The notes beneath the pieces were generated by a model. That model had not been told where the DNA came from, made no database searches, and saw only the letters and a list, made by a program, of their open reading frames with translations. A program made the translations under genes and the position numbers. Source: an uncultured Actinomycetes bacterium (GTDB lineage Bacteria > Actinomycetota > Acidimicrobiia > Acidimicrobiales > RAAP-2). From it: DNA of 64,000 bases. Positions 16,194 through 24,982 of the stretch are shown here, piece by piece. The first letter of the stretch is position 1. Each line of letters starts with the position of its first letter. Where the stretch lies: NCBI GenBank assembly GCA_903830655.1, contig CAIKUQ010000044.1, forward strand, positions 1-64,000, read 5' to 3'.

Positions 16194-17554
16194 TGGCAGA
16201 TTACATACCGCACACCACAGCTGAGGTTGCGGACATGCTTGAGTTCCTGGGAATGAACTCGCTCGATGACCTCTTCGCTCATATACCTGATGCCTTGAAG
16301 TTAAGTCGCGGAATAGACATTCCAGCTGGGGTTTCCGAGCCAGATGCCGCAGTGCTCTTCAATGAATTTGCGGCTCGCAACGATGCCGCGAAGCTCCTCT
16401 GTTTTGCGGGAGCGGGTGCCTACGACCACGAAGTTCCCCCAGTCGTTAAAGCTCTGGGGTCGCGATCTGAATTTGTCACGGCCTACACGCCATACCAGCC
16501 TGAGGTTGCCCAGGGCGTTCTCCAGGCCGTCTTCGAGTTTCAGACCCTGGTCTCACGCATCAGTGGCTTGCCGATTCCGAATGCCTCACTGTACGACGCG
16601 GCGACGGGGTTGGTGGAGGCTCTTAATATGGCCTCGGGTGTCAAGGGTCGCAGCAAGATGATCATCTCCGCGGGAGTACATCCGCACTGGCGTCAAACCG
16701 CGCATACATTTGCCCGTGGCACGGGGCACGAAATTGTCGAAGTACCGCTTGTGAATGGCCTAACGGATTGGAGTGCGGTTGATTGCACGAATGCCGCCGC
16801 CATTGTGGTGGGTTATCCGAACTTTCTGGGGCTACTGGAAGACGTCTCAGTTGCTCGTTCGTTGGCGGACGCCAACGACGCCCTTCTGATTGTGGGAGCC
16901 GATCCAATCGCGGCGGGGTTGTTAAAGACAGCCGGACAGTGGGGCGCTGACATTTTCATCGGGGAAGGACAACCTTTCGGGACAGCACTTTCCTATGGTG
17001 GTCCGTACTTGGGGCTGTTTGCCTGCGCCGAAGAATTAATTAGAAAACTACCTGGCCGTATTGTCGGTGAGACCGTTGACACTGAAGGGCGACGGGCGTA
17101 CGTGACGACCCTTCGTGCTCGCGAGCAAGATATTCGACGCGAAAAAGCCACTTCGAACATTTGTTCCAATCAAACCCTGATGGCGGTCACCGCTGCGATT
17201 CAGTTGGGTTGGCTGGGAACGGCCGGACTGAGAGAGGTCGCGCTTTCGTGTGCACGAGGCGCCCACTATCTGTTTGAAGAGCTGAAATCAATCGAGGGCG
17301 TGGTTCGTCTATCTGATGAGGCTTTCTTCCGGGAGTTTTGTGTCGAACTACCGATAGCGGCTGAAGTCGCAATAGTCGAGATGGCTAAACGTGGATTTTT
17401 GGCGGGTGTGAGTCTCGCGCAACTCTGTGGCGACAGCGACTTGTCGACTCCCGGCGATCTATCTCGCAAGATGCTGATCGCCGTTACCGAGAAGCGTACC
17501 AAATCTGAGATTGATGCGTATGTCAGCGCTCTACGAGAGGTGGTGGCGTCGTGA
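16193..17554 (+). CDS. gcvPA: Glycine decarboxylase subunit 1 (P protein, alpha)
   Basis: 453 residues, standard length for the split P protein. Together with GcvPB it decarboxylates glycine with PLP and loads the aminomethyl group on H protein. Family parts: YIPHTTAEVADMLEFLG at the N-terminus, AGAGAYDHEVPPVVKAL near 70, FVTAYTPYQPEVAQGVLQ near 95, LPIPNASLYDAATGL near 125 and REKATSNICSNQTLMA near 320. The PLP lysine is in the other subunit, as expected. Mycobacteria have one fused gcvB; here the ancestral split form is kept. It overlaps gcvPB by 4 bases. Confidence 0.94.
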   Translation: MADYIPHTTAEVADMLEFLGMNSLDDLFAHIPDALKLSRGIDIPAGVSEPDAAVLFNEFAARNDAAKLLCFAGAGAYDHEVPPVVKALGSRSEFVTAYTPYQPEVAQGVLQAVFEFQTLVSRISGLPIPNASLYDAATGLVEALNMASGVKGRSKMIISAGVHPHWRQTAHTFARGTGHEIVEVPLVNGLTDWSAVDCTNAAAIVVGYPNFLGLLEDVSVARSLADANDALLIVGADPIAAGLLKTAGQWGADIFIGEGQPFGTALSYGGPYLGLFACAEELIRKLPGRIVGETVDTEGRRAYVTTLRAREQDIRREKATSNICSNQTLMAVTAAIQLGWLGTAGLREVALSCARGAHYLFEELKSIEGVVRLSDEAFFREFCVELPIAAEVAIVEMAKRGFLAGVSLAQLCGDSDLSTPGDLSRKMLIAVTEKRTKSEIDAYVSALREVVAS

Positions 17555-19059
17555 TTGACTTTGCCGCCCCTGGTGGCCGCGCTTCGTCTTTGCCCCTGCT
17601 CGGACGCGATGTCGAGCCGACCCTCTTTGAAATGTCGGTAGCTGGTCGACGCTGCTTCCAATTGCGGACAACGGGCCTTCCCCAGATTGCCATAGAAGAG
17701 CTCATTCCCTCCGCGCACTTGAACCCATCTACCGTTGAGATTGCCGAAGTGTCCGAGCGTGATCTCGTGGCTCACTTCACACGTCTTTCTCACCGTCAGT
17801 TCTCTGTGGATTTAGGTATGTACCCGCTTGGATCATGCACCATGAAGTACAACCCGAAATTTTGTGATGCCGTAGCCGCTCTGACCGGACTGAATGGAGT
17901 CCACCCCGCCGCGCCCGCATCATTGACCCAGGGATGGATTGAACTTCTCTGGATCCTCGAGCAGCGACTGGTAGCAATTACGGGCATGGCCGGAGCTACC
18001 CTGCAGCCGGCAGCCGGTGCGGCCGGTGAGTTAACCGGACTTCTACTTATTCGCGCCTATCACGAAGCTCGCGGTGAAATTCGCACTCGTATCCTGATTC
18101 CCGACTCGGCGCACGGAACCAATCCCGCCTCGGTGACTCTAGGCGGGTACGAAGTGACGACCATCCCCTCAAATGAACGCGGGTTAGTGGATCTGGAAGT
18201 TCTCAAGAGATCTTTAGGGCCAGACGTTGCCGGAATTATGTTGACTAATCCGAACACGGTTGGTTTGTTTGAAGAGGAGATTCAAGAAATTGCCAAGGCG
18301 GTTCACGATTCGGGCGGACTGCTGTACTACGACGGGGCCAATCTCAATGCCATCGTCGGCGTGTTGCGCCCCGGCGATATGGGCTTCGATGTAGTTCACA
18401 TGAATTTGCACAAGACCTTTGCCACCCCTCATGGAGGCGGAGGGCCTGGAGCAGGCCCCGTAGCGGTCTCTGAACGCCTCGTTCCCTACCTTCCGGGGCC
18501 ACGTCCCGCGAAAGCGGATGACGGCTCTTTTGAGTGGAAGACGACTACTACGAGCATCGGCCGTGTTCACGGCTGGCACGGTAATGCTCTCGTCCTTGCT
18601 AGAGCGCTGGCGTACATTACCGTTCACGGCGATGATGGGCTGCGACGGGTTGCGCAACACGCCGTGCTTAATGCGAATTGGCTGCGCGTGAGATTAAGTG
18701 AGTTCTTACCGGCTGCGTATGACCGAGTGTGCATGCACGAGACCACCCTCAGCGCCGCTGCACTTAAAGCAAAGTACGGAGTTCGAGGACTGGACATTGC
18801 CAAGGGCTTGCTAGAGGAGGGATTTCATTCTCCGACGGTCTATTTCCCCTTGATTGTCGACGAGGCGTTGATGTTCGAACCAACTGAAACTGAAAGTGTC
18901 CAGACTCTCGAAGCACTCGCACTCGCTCTTGAGCGAATAGTCGGTCGGGCTGAAACTGATCCGGAATCGCTGCACGCCGCACCTCGCACAACACCAGTAT
19001 CACGTGTCGATGAAGCACGAGCGGCTCGAATGTTGAAGGCTACGGCTGACGCTACTTAA
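17551..19059 (+). CDS. gcvPB: Glycine decarboxylase subunit 2 (P protein, beta)
   Basis: 502 residues from GTG 17551. The PLP-binding lysine is K288 in NLHKTFATPHGGGGPG, followed by the glycine-rich loop of the family. FSVDLGMYPLGSCTMKYNPK near residue 85 and PDSAHGTNPASVTLGGYEV near 180 are signature segments. It ends the gcv operon; the TAA stop shares TTAA (19056-19059) with the convergent marR gene, so no terminator separates them. The lipoamide dehydrogenase (L protein) is not in the window. Confidence 0.95.
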   Translation: MIDFAAPGGRASSLPLLGRDVEPTLFEMSVAGRRCFQLRTTGLPQIAIEELIPSAHLNPSTVEIAEVSERDLVAHFTRLSHRQFSVDLGMYPLGSCTMKYNPKFCDAVAALTGLNGVHPAAPASLTQGWIELLWILEQRLVAITGMAGATLQPAAGAAGELTGLLLIRAYHEARGEIRTRILIPDSAHGTNPASVTLGGYEVTTIPSNERGLVDLEVLKRSLGPDVAGIMLTNPNTVGLFEEEIQEIAKAVHDSGGLLYYDGANLNAIVGVLRPGDMGFDVVHMNLHKTFATPHGGGGPGAGPVAVSERLVPYLPGPRPAKADDGSFEWKTTTTSIGRVHGWHGNALVLARALAYITVHGDDGLRRVAQHAVLNANWLRVRLSEFLPAAYDRVCMHETTLSAAALKAKYGVRGLDIAKGLLEEGFHSPTVYFPLIVDEALMFEPTETESVQTLEALALALERIVGRAETDPESLHAAPRTTPVSRVDEARAARMLKATADAT

Positions 19060-19577
19060 AGTGTTTCTTCGTGCATATGCGCATTGACTTTACGCAATAG
19101 CCGCGCGAGTTCTCTTTGCTCAGCAGTTGTTAGACCAGCCATAACTGCATGCTCTTCTTGGTTAAAGAGCGGGAAAATCTTTGCGATGAGCTTCTCTCCG
19201 GTACTCGAGAGGCGTATATCAACTCTGCGTCGGTCACCTTTTTGGTTAGTGCGGATCAAGAGCTTGCGCCCTTGGAGGGTCCGCACAACGCCGGTCAGTG
19301 TACCTTTGGTGACGCCCGCTTCACTAGCGACATTGCCAGTTTCTTGCTCACCCCAGATCCATAAAACCCACAGAACGGTGAAGGCAATCCAAGATAGCTC
19401 GTTGTCCGCTAATACTGTGCGTTCCATGTGATTTCGCACGGAGGTTCCCGCACGGTAGATGTTTGAAACAGCGCTCATGGCGGTGAAATCAAGTTGACCA
19501 CCCTTGAGGCGACTTCGGATATCAGCTTCGGTCTGCTCGACCACCTTGATCGCGCTTGACGCAATTCGCTTACTCAT
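19056..19577 (-). CDS. MarR-family regulator of the ring-cleavage operon (HpaR-like)
   Basis: 173 residues from the ATG at 19577, which overlaps the previous stop by 8 bases; a longer in-frame start at 19634 is less likely. The MarR winged helix is clear: ELSWIAFTVLWVLWIWGEQETGNVASEAGVTKGTLTGVVRTLQ then RTNQKGDRRRVDIRLSSTGEKL. It is the last gene of a five-gene operon, and MarR regulators such as HpaR/HpcR repress homoprotocatechuate genes in enterobacteria. By that analogy it probably controls the promoter before 23591 in response to an aromatic acid. The ligand is unknown. Confidence 0.82.
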   Translation of the reverse strand: MSKRIASSAIKVVEQTEADIRSRLKGGQLDFTAMSAVSNIYRAGTSVRNHMERTVLADNELSWIAFTVLWVLWIWGEQETGNVASEAGVTKGTLTGVVRTLQGRKLLIRTNQKGDRRRVDIRLSSTGEKLIAKIFPLFNQEEHAVMAGLTTAEQRELARLLRKVNAHMHEETL

Positions 19578-20367
19578 GAGCGAGCGTTGTTCCTCCGTTG
19601 AAGGTGGTGCCCACTGTGCGGAAGTACCCTCCAATGATTTCGTGGGGCGCGATCAGATGCAATTCCTCGCTCGGACTATCGAAGAGTTCGAGCGAGGCGC
19701 TACCACCGAAAACCGGACCTAGCTCCAAGTTGATACCTGCCATCGTGACTACTTCGCTGAGTGAATCCACCCCGTCGAGCTCAATTCGAGGAAACCAGCG
19801 GTGGTGAAGCATTGCGTGACCGTTGACGAAGCCATTGCTATCGGCGGGCCCCTCGAGAGTGACCGTTGCTTGTGCCAGTCGTCGATCGGCTGCCGCGAGG
19901 GTCATGCCGAACTTGCCACCCTTTTCTAATCTCGGTCCAGCCGAGCCAACGGTGACGGGTCGTGTTTGGTGAATCGAGCCCAACTTCTTTGGGTAGCCCT
20001 GGAGGTAGCCACGCACGAGAGCGAAGTCTTTGTCTACCCAGATGAATACGCAGCGAGAATAGATCTTGCCCTGGTAGCGGCAGCGAACGACAGCGAAGGC
20101 CTCTTTGTACTGTGATCTCACGGGGTCCAACAGTTCAGCACCGTTATCCCCGCAGCTCTGCCAGTCAGCCCAGATGAAGGCCACCGCACCCGGGTCTTCA
20201 TCAGCGTTGAGGATTGTCACTCCTTCGGGCAAAAGCTTGGCGATGTTCGATGGATTCGTACGATATTCGACCGTGAGAAGATCACCTGAGTAGTGCCACG
20301 GAAGTGGGGGAAGAATAGAAGATCCTCCGTCGGCGGTGCGGGGGAAGGGCAGTCCGTGAACGCTCAT
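19570..20367 (-). CDS. Acetoacetate decarboxylase-family protein in the ring-cleavage operon
   Basis: 265 residues from the ATG at 20367 (ATGA overlap with hpaD stop); an alternative start lies 12 bases upstream. The ADC fold is indicated by YKEAFAVVRCRYQGK, WVDKDFALVRGYLQGYPKKLGS and the C-terminal EIIGGYFRTVGTTF. The paired lysines in GYPKKLG correspond to the Schiff-base lysine motif of acetoacetate decarboxylase, so a decarboxylase or related Schiff-base activity is likely. It sits between hpaD and marR, where meta-cleavage operons often hold the isomerase or decarboxylase. It could decarboxylate a 2-oxo diacid of the pathway, replacing part of HpcE. Substrate unknown. Confidence 0.75.
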   Translation of the reverse strand: MSVHGLPFPRTADGGSSILPPLPWHYSGDLLTVEYRTNPSNIAKLLPEGVTILNADEDPGAVAFIWADWQSCGDNGAELLDPVRSQYKEAFAVVRCRYQGKIYSRCVFIWVDKDFALVRGYLQGYPKKLGSIHQTRPVTVGSAGPRLEKGGKFGMTLAAADRRLAQATVTLEGPADSNGFVNGHAMLHHRWFPRIELDGVDSLSEVVTMAGINLELGPVFGGSASLELFDSPSEELHLIAPHEIIGGYFRTVGTTFNGGTTLAHE

Positions 20368-21245
20368 GATTTTGTCCATCCATTTTCTGGTCGATCGAAC
20401 ATCACGTGGACCTGACCGGTTCCAATCGAATTCTCATACTCACTGTAGAGGCGACCTTTGGCTACACAGTCACGTCCACCAAGGGCGGAAAGCATCATTT
20501 GGAAGTGCCCAAATCGCCCTTCGGGTTTGACTTTCATGAATTCAGGTAGTTCATCGATTATCGCCGCGTGATTACCAGCAAGCATGTGGTCGATAACGCG
20601 GTGGTCGGCGGCGCGCGCTTCTGGGGAGAAGATATGTTCTTCTCCGGCAGATTCATGCTGGCGAAGGGTGCGTAAAGTGTGAAATGTGTGGCTTACCGCA
20701 CCAGATGAAATTAGAAAAACTCGCTGATCGCTCTGTTGAATTGCTTTAGCGATCACCTGTCCAACTGTTTCAAAATCTATGGGTTCGCTGGTCTGACAGG
20801 TCGAGACCGTTAGCCAAGATTCATCACCTTGCAAGAAGCGAAGCAAATTGGTGGTGGCATAGGTAACGGGAAGGTGTTCATTGTCGATAGGTGTAATCCA
20901 ACAGTCAGGGGTCTCAGTAGCGATGCTGCCTACGAGTTGTGCGAATTGCGGATTTCCAGGCATGTCATAGGGAACGCTGGACATTCCCCGAGGGAGTTCG
21001 TCGCTAGTGAAAAATCCTTGGCGTCGTGGAGCAGAAGTAATGACCGTCTCAACTGTGGTGAACCAATGTGAGTCGAAGACAATAATCATGTCGGGCTTGA
21101 GAGGGTCTAGAACTTCAGTTTTGAATCGATGAAGGCCCGTGTAGAGGGTGCTCTCTTTTCCGTGGTTTAGCTCTTTGCGGATGTTTTCAGGTAACACAAT
21201 GGTTGGAACGTGGGCCAACAGGGCCGCCCCGATAATTTCACCCAT
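20364..21245 (-). CDS. hpaD: 3,4-dihydroxyphenylacetate 2,3-dioxygenase (class III extradiol)
   Basis: 293 residues, like E. coli-type HpaD. It opens the ring of homoprotocatechuate next to the hydroxyls, using Fe(II). Matching segments: AALLAHVPTIVLPE (first metal His) near residue 8, DMIIVFDSHWFTTVE near 55, FTSDELPRGMSSVPYDMPGNPQFAQLV near 80, ISSGAVSHTFHTLR near 175, and GTGQVHVMF at the C-terminus. All are hallmark positions of the LigB-superfamily enzyme. It overlaps the aldehyde dehydrogenase stop by 8 bases and the ADC-family gene by about 4. A related catechol could be the true substrate. Confidence 0.88.
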   Translation of the reverse strand: MGEIIGAALLAHVPTIVLPENIRKELNHGKESTLYTGLHRFKTEVLDPLKPDMIIVFDSHWFTTVETVITSAPRRQGFFTSDELPRGMSSVPYDMPGNPQFAQLVGSIATETPDCWITPIDNEHLPVTYATTNLLRFLQGDESWLTVSTCQTSEPIDFETVGQVIAKAIQQSDQRVFLISSGAVSHTFHTLRTLRQHESAGEEHIFSPEARAADHRVIDHMLAGNHAAIIDELPEFMKVKPEGRFGHFQMMLSALGGRDCVAKGRLYSEYENSIGTGQVHVMFDRPENGWTKS

Positions 21246-22701
21246 GAGTGGTCTCTTCTTTCACTTGGAAGGTTTTGAGGTCTGAGTAAAAATCGAGGGC
21301 GTAGTCTCCGCCCTCTCGTCCAATCCCGCTTATGCCGCAACCGCCGAAGGGGGCAGTGAGATCTCGGATTAAGAAACAGTTAACCCAAATGGTGCCCGCA
21401 CGCACTTGTTCACCGAAGCGGTCGGCCTTGGCTTGATCGGACGTCCATACCATCGAAGAAAGACCGTACTTGGTTGAGTTCGCAAGGGCAATAGCTTCGG
21501 ATTCGTCCCGGAAGGCTTGAAATGTTAGAACCGGACCGAATACTTCTGATTGCACAATTTCGGAGTTGTTGGACTTTGGTGCAATAAGTGTTGGTTTGTA
21601 CCAAAGACCCTCTCCCAATGGCTCACCACCCCAGATAACGGTGTCACCATTCACTCGCGCACGCGTGACGAAATCACTGACTCGCTCGAAGTGTGTTGGG
21701 TGGATAAGGGGGGAGAGGGTAGTTGTTGGATCTCGCGAATCTCCCATGATGTGCTCGTCGGTGTACGACCGAAACCTCGCCAGAAATTCTTCCTGGATTG
21801 ATTCTTGAACCAGAAGCCGTGTTCCCGCTAGGCAAACCTGTCCAGCGTCGTCATACATAACGGCGGCCTTCTTCGCTGCCGCATCTAGATCGGCATCCGC
21901 ATAAACGACAAATGCTCCCTTGCCCCCTAACTCGGCAGTGAAAGGCACCAGATTGCTTGCGGCCGCGGTGCCAATGTACCTGCCGGTTGTAGGAGATCCA
22001 GTGAAGGAGATGCGACGGACTCGCTCATCGTTTACTAAGGCCGCTCCAACTTCAGAACCTAGACCTTGAACTACGTTGAAGACACCGGCTGGAAATCCCG
22101 CTTCGAGAACCAAATCCATGAGCATGGAACAAGACAGGGGTGACCACTCGGCTGGTTTAAGGACGACGGTGTTGCCGGCCGCTAGGGCTGGCGCGCATTT
22201 CCAAGTGGAGAGCATGAAAGGTGCATTCCAGGGCGTTATTACGACCGTTGGACCTGCGGGCATTCGCAAGACGGTGTTGTGAGTGGTATTTGAGTCCCAC
22301 TTTCTTGGCTGATACTGCGAAGCTAAGTCCGCGTAGGCCCGAAAATTACGGGCTCCACGCCCGATTACTCTCAAGCGCAATGATTCTTCGAGCATGGCCA
22401 TGTCCAGACATTCGACCGCTGCAATTTTCTCCACGTTCGCATCAATTAGGTCGGCCAAACGGTGCAAGTATGCGCCGCGCTCAGAATGAGTTAGTGCAGC
22501 CCAAGCGGGGAAGGCGTTGAGTGCTGCGGTAATGGCGAGATCGGCTTCTACGGCTCCGCCACGTGCCACGTCGGCCAATTTCAGATTCCAATCAAGGGGG
22601 CTTCGGTCTTCGAAAGTGGTCTCTGAAGACACGCGTTCGTTGTTAATAAAGTGATCGGGAGAGACCTCAACACCTGCGACGAGGACTCGGTTCGCACTCA
22701 T
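21238..22701 (-). CDS. hpaE: Aldehyde dehydrogenase, probable 5-carboxymethyl-2-hydroxymuconate semialdehyde dehydrogenase
   Basis: 487 residues. It is an NAD-dependent aldehyde dehydrogenase: the active-site glutamate is in ELGGKGAFVVY near residue 255, the cysteine in DDAGQVCLAGTRLLV near 290, and the C-terminal PFGGCGISGIGREGG is conserved. In the operon it follows the FAH-family gene and precedes hpaD, which supports oxidation of the ring-cleavage semialdehyde. The symbol is by context. It could also oxidise the aldehyde from the nearby amine pathway. Start overlaps the previous stop (ATGA). Confidence 0.85.
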   Translation of the reverse strand: MSANRVLVAGVEVSPDHFINNERVSSETTFEDRSPLDWNLKLADVARGGAVEADLAITAALNAFPAWAALTHSERGAYLHRLADLIDANVEKIAAVECLDMAMLEESLRLRVIGRGARNFRAYADLASQYQPRKWDSNTTHNTVLRMPAGPTVVITPWNAPFMLSTWKCAPALAAGNTVVLKPAEWSPLSCSMLMDLVLEAGFPAGVFNVVQGLGSEVGAALVNDERVRRISFTGSPTTGRYIGTAAASNLVPFTAELGGKGAFVVYADADLDAAAKKAAVMYDDAGQVCLAGTRLLVQESIQEEFLARFRSYTDEHIMGDSRDPTTTLSPLIHPTHFERVSDFVTRARVNGDTVIWGGEPLGEGLWYKPTLIAPKSNNSEIVQSEVFGPVLTFQAFRDESEAIALANSTKYGLSSMVWTSDQAKADRFGEQVRAGTIWVNCFLIRDLTAPFGGCGISGIGREGGDYALDFYSDLKTFQVKEETTHG

Positions 22702-23591
22702 GATTCGTACCGTGGTCGCACCTGGGGATAGGGGAGATCATCTCGCGAAGTTGAGTTCGGCCGGCGTTCGCCACGCAACGCCCAGTCGCCACCCTGCGCG
22801 GTAGAAAGAACCTCTTCGGTGGCGGTGGGTTGAGCACCAACTTCGAGACTGGCGGGCTCGGGTGACGAGACAATGTGATTAGTCAGCATGCCGAGACCCT
22901 CTACTTCAACTGACACCACGTCGCCTGGATAGACGGTGCGTGAATTGGCGGGTGTTCCTGACAAGATGATGTCGCCAGGGACCAAAGTAATTAAACGCGC
23001 CATATCCGCCACGAGATAGTTCATATCCCAGGCCATCTCTTCGGTGCTGCCATCTTGGCGGACCTCGCCGTTTACGATAGTTTGCATTCCCTTATTTCGA
23101 AAGTCCCAGTCGGTTACCACCCCGGGTCCGATTGGACACAGAGTGTCGGCACCCTTGACGCGCAACATTGAACCCGCGTCGGTGTCTCGGAAGTCGTGCA
23201 AACCGTAATCATTGGCCACCGTGTAGCCCGCGATGTAGTGATGCGAATCCGCCATCTTGATATTTCGGGCAGTCTTGCCAATGACAATGGCAATTTCACC
23301 CTCGTAATTTAGCCATTCACAGTTAGCGGGACGAACGACCGCGCCTCCGTGAGAGTTCAATGCCGATACTGGCTTATGAAACCAGGTCGGAGCGGGTGGC
23401 AATGAGATCTGGAACTCGCGGACCCGCGAAACGTGGTTGAGGTGACAGCAGAGAATTTTGGTGGGGCTGACGGGAGGAAGATGAATGGCCGTCGCCGCCT
23501 CAACCCGTCGGCCGTCGGCAGCTATGAGGGTGTCGCCCTCTCGGACCACCTCAACTACGTTGCCGTCGAGCAGGATGCGCCGAAACTCCAC
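22698..23591 (-). CDS. hpcE: Fumarylacetoacetate hydrolase-family protein (HpcE-like isomerase/decarboxylase)
   Basis: 297 residues from GTG 23591, preceded by GGGGG on the minus strand. The FAH fold is shown by KILCCHLNHVSRVREF near residue 45, the metal-site segment YEGEIAIVIGKTARN near 95, GYTVANDYGLHDFRDTD near 125 and GDIILSGTPANSRTV near 205. In homoprotocatechuate pathways HpcE isomerises and decarboxylates the five-carbon side-chain acid. The last about 55 residues are Pro/Glu-rich and not part of the usual fold. It is the first gene of the operon, divergent from the glutamine-synthetase-like gene. Confidence 0.82.
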   Translation of the reverse strand: MEFRRILLDGNVVEVVREGDTLIAADGRRVEAATAIHLPPVSPTKILCCHLNHVSRVREFQISLPPAPTWFHKPVSALNSHGGAVVRPANCEWLNYEGEIAIVIGKTARNIKMADSHHYIAGYTVANDYGLHDFRDTDAGSMLRVKGADTLCPIGPGVVTDWDFRNKGMQTIVNGEVRQDGSTEEMAWDMNYLVADMARLITLVPGDIILSGTPANSRTVYPGDVVSVEVEGLGMLTNHIVSSPEPASLEVGAQPTATEEVLSTAQGGDWALRGERRPNSTSRDDLPYPQVRPRYES

Positions 23592-23612
23592 CTAGACCCC
23601 CAAAATCGTTTG

Positions 23613-23626
23613 TTATCAAATGATTA
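23613..23626 (+). promoter_or_regulatory. Imperfect palindrome in the hpcE/GS-like divergent promoter region
   Basis: TTATCAA-ATGATTA matches its reverse complement in 5 of 7 positions per half. It lies 22 bases before the hpcE start and 67 before the GS-like start. Size and AT content fit a MarR-family operator, but no binding site is proven. Confidence 0.3.
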
Positions 23627-23692
23627 TGCCACTTTACCCACCGTGGGGCGAACTGGTGATACTTTCGGAGGGTAAACAAGGGGAGTTTTCAT

Positions 23693-24982
23693 ATGTCCAA
23701 TCCTGTAGACCGTGTCCGGATTCTGTGGGCAGACCATCTAGGTCTGGCCCGCGGCAAATTCGTTCCTGCCTCATTGGCCGCCTCCGGAGCCCGTCACTGC
23801 ACCGGCACTTGGGCGCTTGGTTATGACCGTGATATGACCCCCTACACCCCCGGCTCGCACTGGGAAGAGGGCTTGCCCGACTTTGAGGCAACCTTCGATG
23901 AAGCTGATCTGCGTCCTGGATGGGAACCAAATACGAAAGTGGTGGTAGCTAACCTCCGTCGTCACGGGGCAGCATTTGAAGTATCACCTAAGGCCGCATT
24001 AGAGCAAGCGGTCGAAGCGTGGCGCGCAATGGGTTACGAACCATTTGTGGGCATTGAACTCGAGGCGTACTTGCTTGAACCAGACGGACAGGGCGGGTGG
24101 AAGCCGATTCACGCTCCCGGCGCCTACGTGTACGGCACCGGCCCCGCCGTCGATCCGACCGGAACTATTGACGCCATTTGGCAAGCGGCGGCCGAGTGTG
24201 CGATGCTGATTGAGTCGGTAAATTCAGAATACGACCCCGCGCAATTTGAATTTACTCTGCGATACACCAATGCCGTGAAGGCAGCTGACGATGCGTTCTT
24301 GTTTAAATTGATGGCGAAAGAAATCGCCGCAAAACGGGGATACCTTCTTACGTTCATGGGCAAGCCCTTGAGCGCTAACGGCGGCAGTGGGTTGCACTTC
24401 AACATGTCCTTTAGAGACGCTCAGGGCAATAACGTGATCAATGACTCAAGCACGCCAGACGGCATCTCGAAGTTCGCGAAGAATGCCATTGGCGGAATGC
24501 TGCGTCATCACCGAGCCCTAGCGGGAATCTGCGCGCCGACGGTGAATGCCTACAAGCGATTACGTCCAGCGTCCCTTTCGGGCTACTGGGCGAACTGGGG
24601 CTACGACCACCGCGGGGCGACGATTCGCATTCCTTCCGAGCGAGGGGCCCCCGCGCGGTTAGAGCACCGGTTAAGCGATGGTGCCGCGGTCATCTACACG
24701 TCCATGGCCGCTGTACTGCACGCCGCGCGCTTTGGTGTGCTCGATGAGGTTGACCCGGGTGCCCATGAAGGTGGAACCGGAACGGACACGATTGATGCCA
24801 AAATTGGCGTGCCGAATAACTTGAGTGAGGCGCTGGACGCGCTCGAAGCTGACGCCCGGTTGGTCGAAGCTCTAGGCCCAACGATTGTCGCTCAGCACGT
24901 AGCGGTAAAGCGAACGGAGTGGGAGCGTTTTTGCAACGCCACTACCGACTGGGAAATTAAAGAGTATCTAGATTTCCTTTAA
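23693..24982 (+). CDS. Glutamine synthetase-family gamma-glutamyl-amine ligase (PuuA/GlnA3-like)
   Basis: 429 residues with a strong ribosome binding site (AAGGGGAG). Glutamine synthetase fold: metal-site EPFVGIELEAYLL near 115, GKPLSANGGSGLHFNMSF near 225, APTVNAYKRLRP near 280 and RGATIRIPSERGAPARLEHRLSDGAAVIYT near 305. It departs from housekeeping GlnA: the usual ANPYL after the arginine loop reads AAVIYT, and no NLYDLP adenylylation loop is present. This fits enzymes that link glutamate to an amine, such as PuuA, GlnA3 or aniline-type ligases. A PuuD-like hydrolase and a permease follow nearby. The amine is unknown; TTAA stop shared with the convergent P450. Confidence 0.82.
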   Translation: MSNPVDRVRILWADHLGLARGKFVPASLAASGARHCTGTWALGYDRDMTPYTPGSHWEEGLPDFEATFDEADLRPGWEPNTKVVVANLRRHGAAFEVSPKAALEQAVEAWRAMGYEPFVGIELEAYLLEPDGQGGWKPIHAPGAYVYGTGPAVDPTGTIDAIWQAAAECAMLIESVNSEYDPAQFEFTLRYTNAVKAADDAFLFKLMAKEIAAKRGYLLTFMGKPLSANGGSGLHFNMSFRDAQGNNVINDSSTPDGISKFAKNAIGGMLRHHRALAGICAPTVNAYKRLRPASLSGYWANWGYDHRGATIRIPSERGAPARLEHRLSDGAAVIYTSMAAVLHAARFGVLDEVDPGAHEGGTGTDTIDAKIGVPNNLSEALDALEADARLVEALGPTIVAQHVAVKRTEWERFCNATTDWEIKEYLDFL

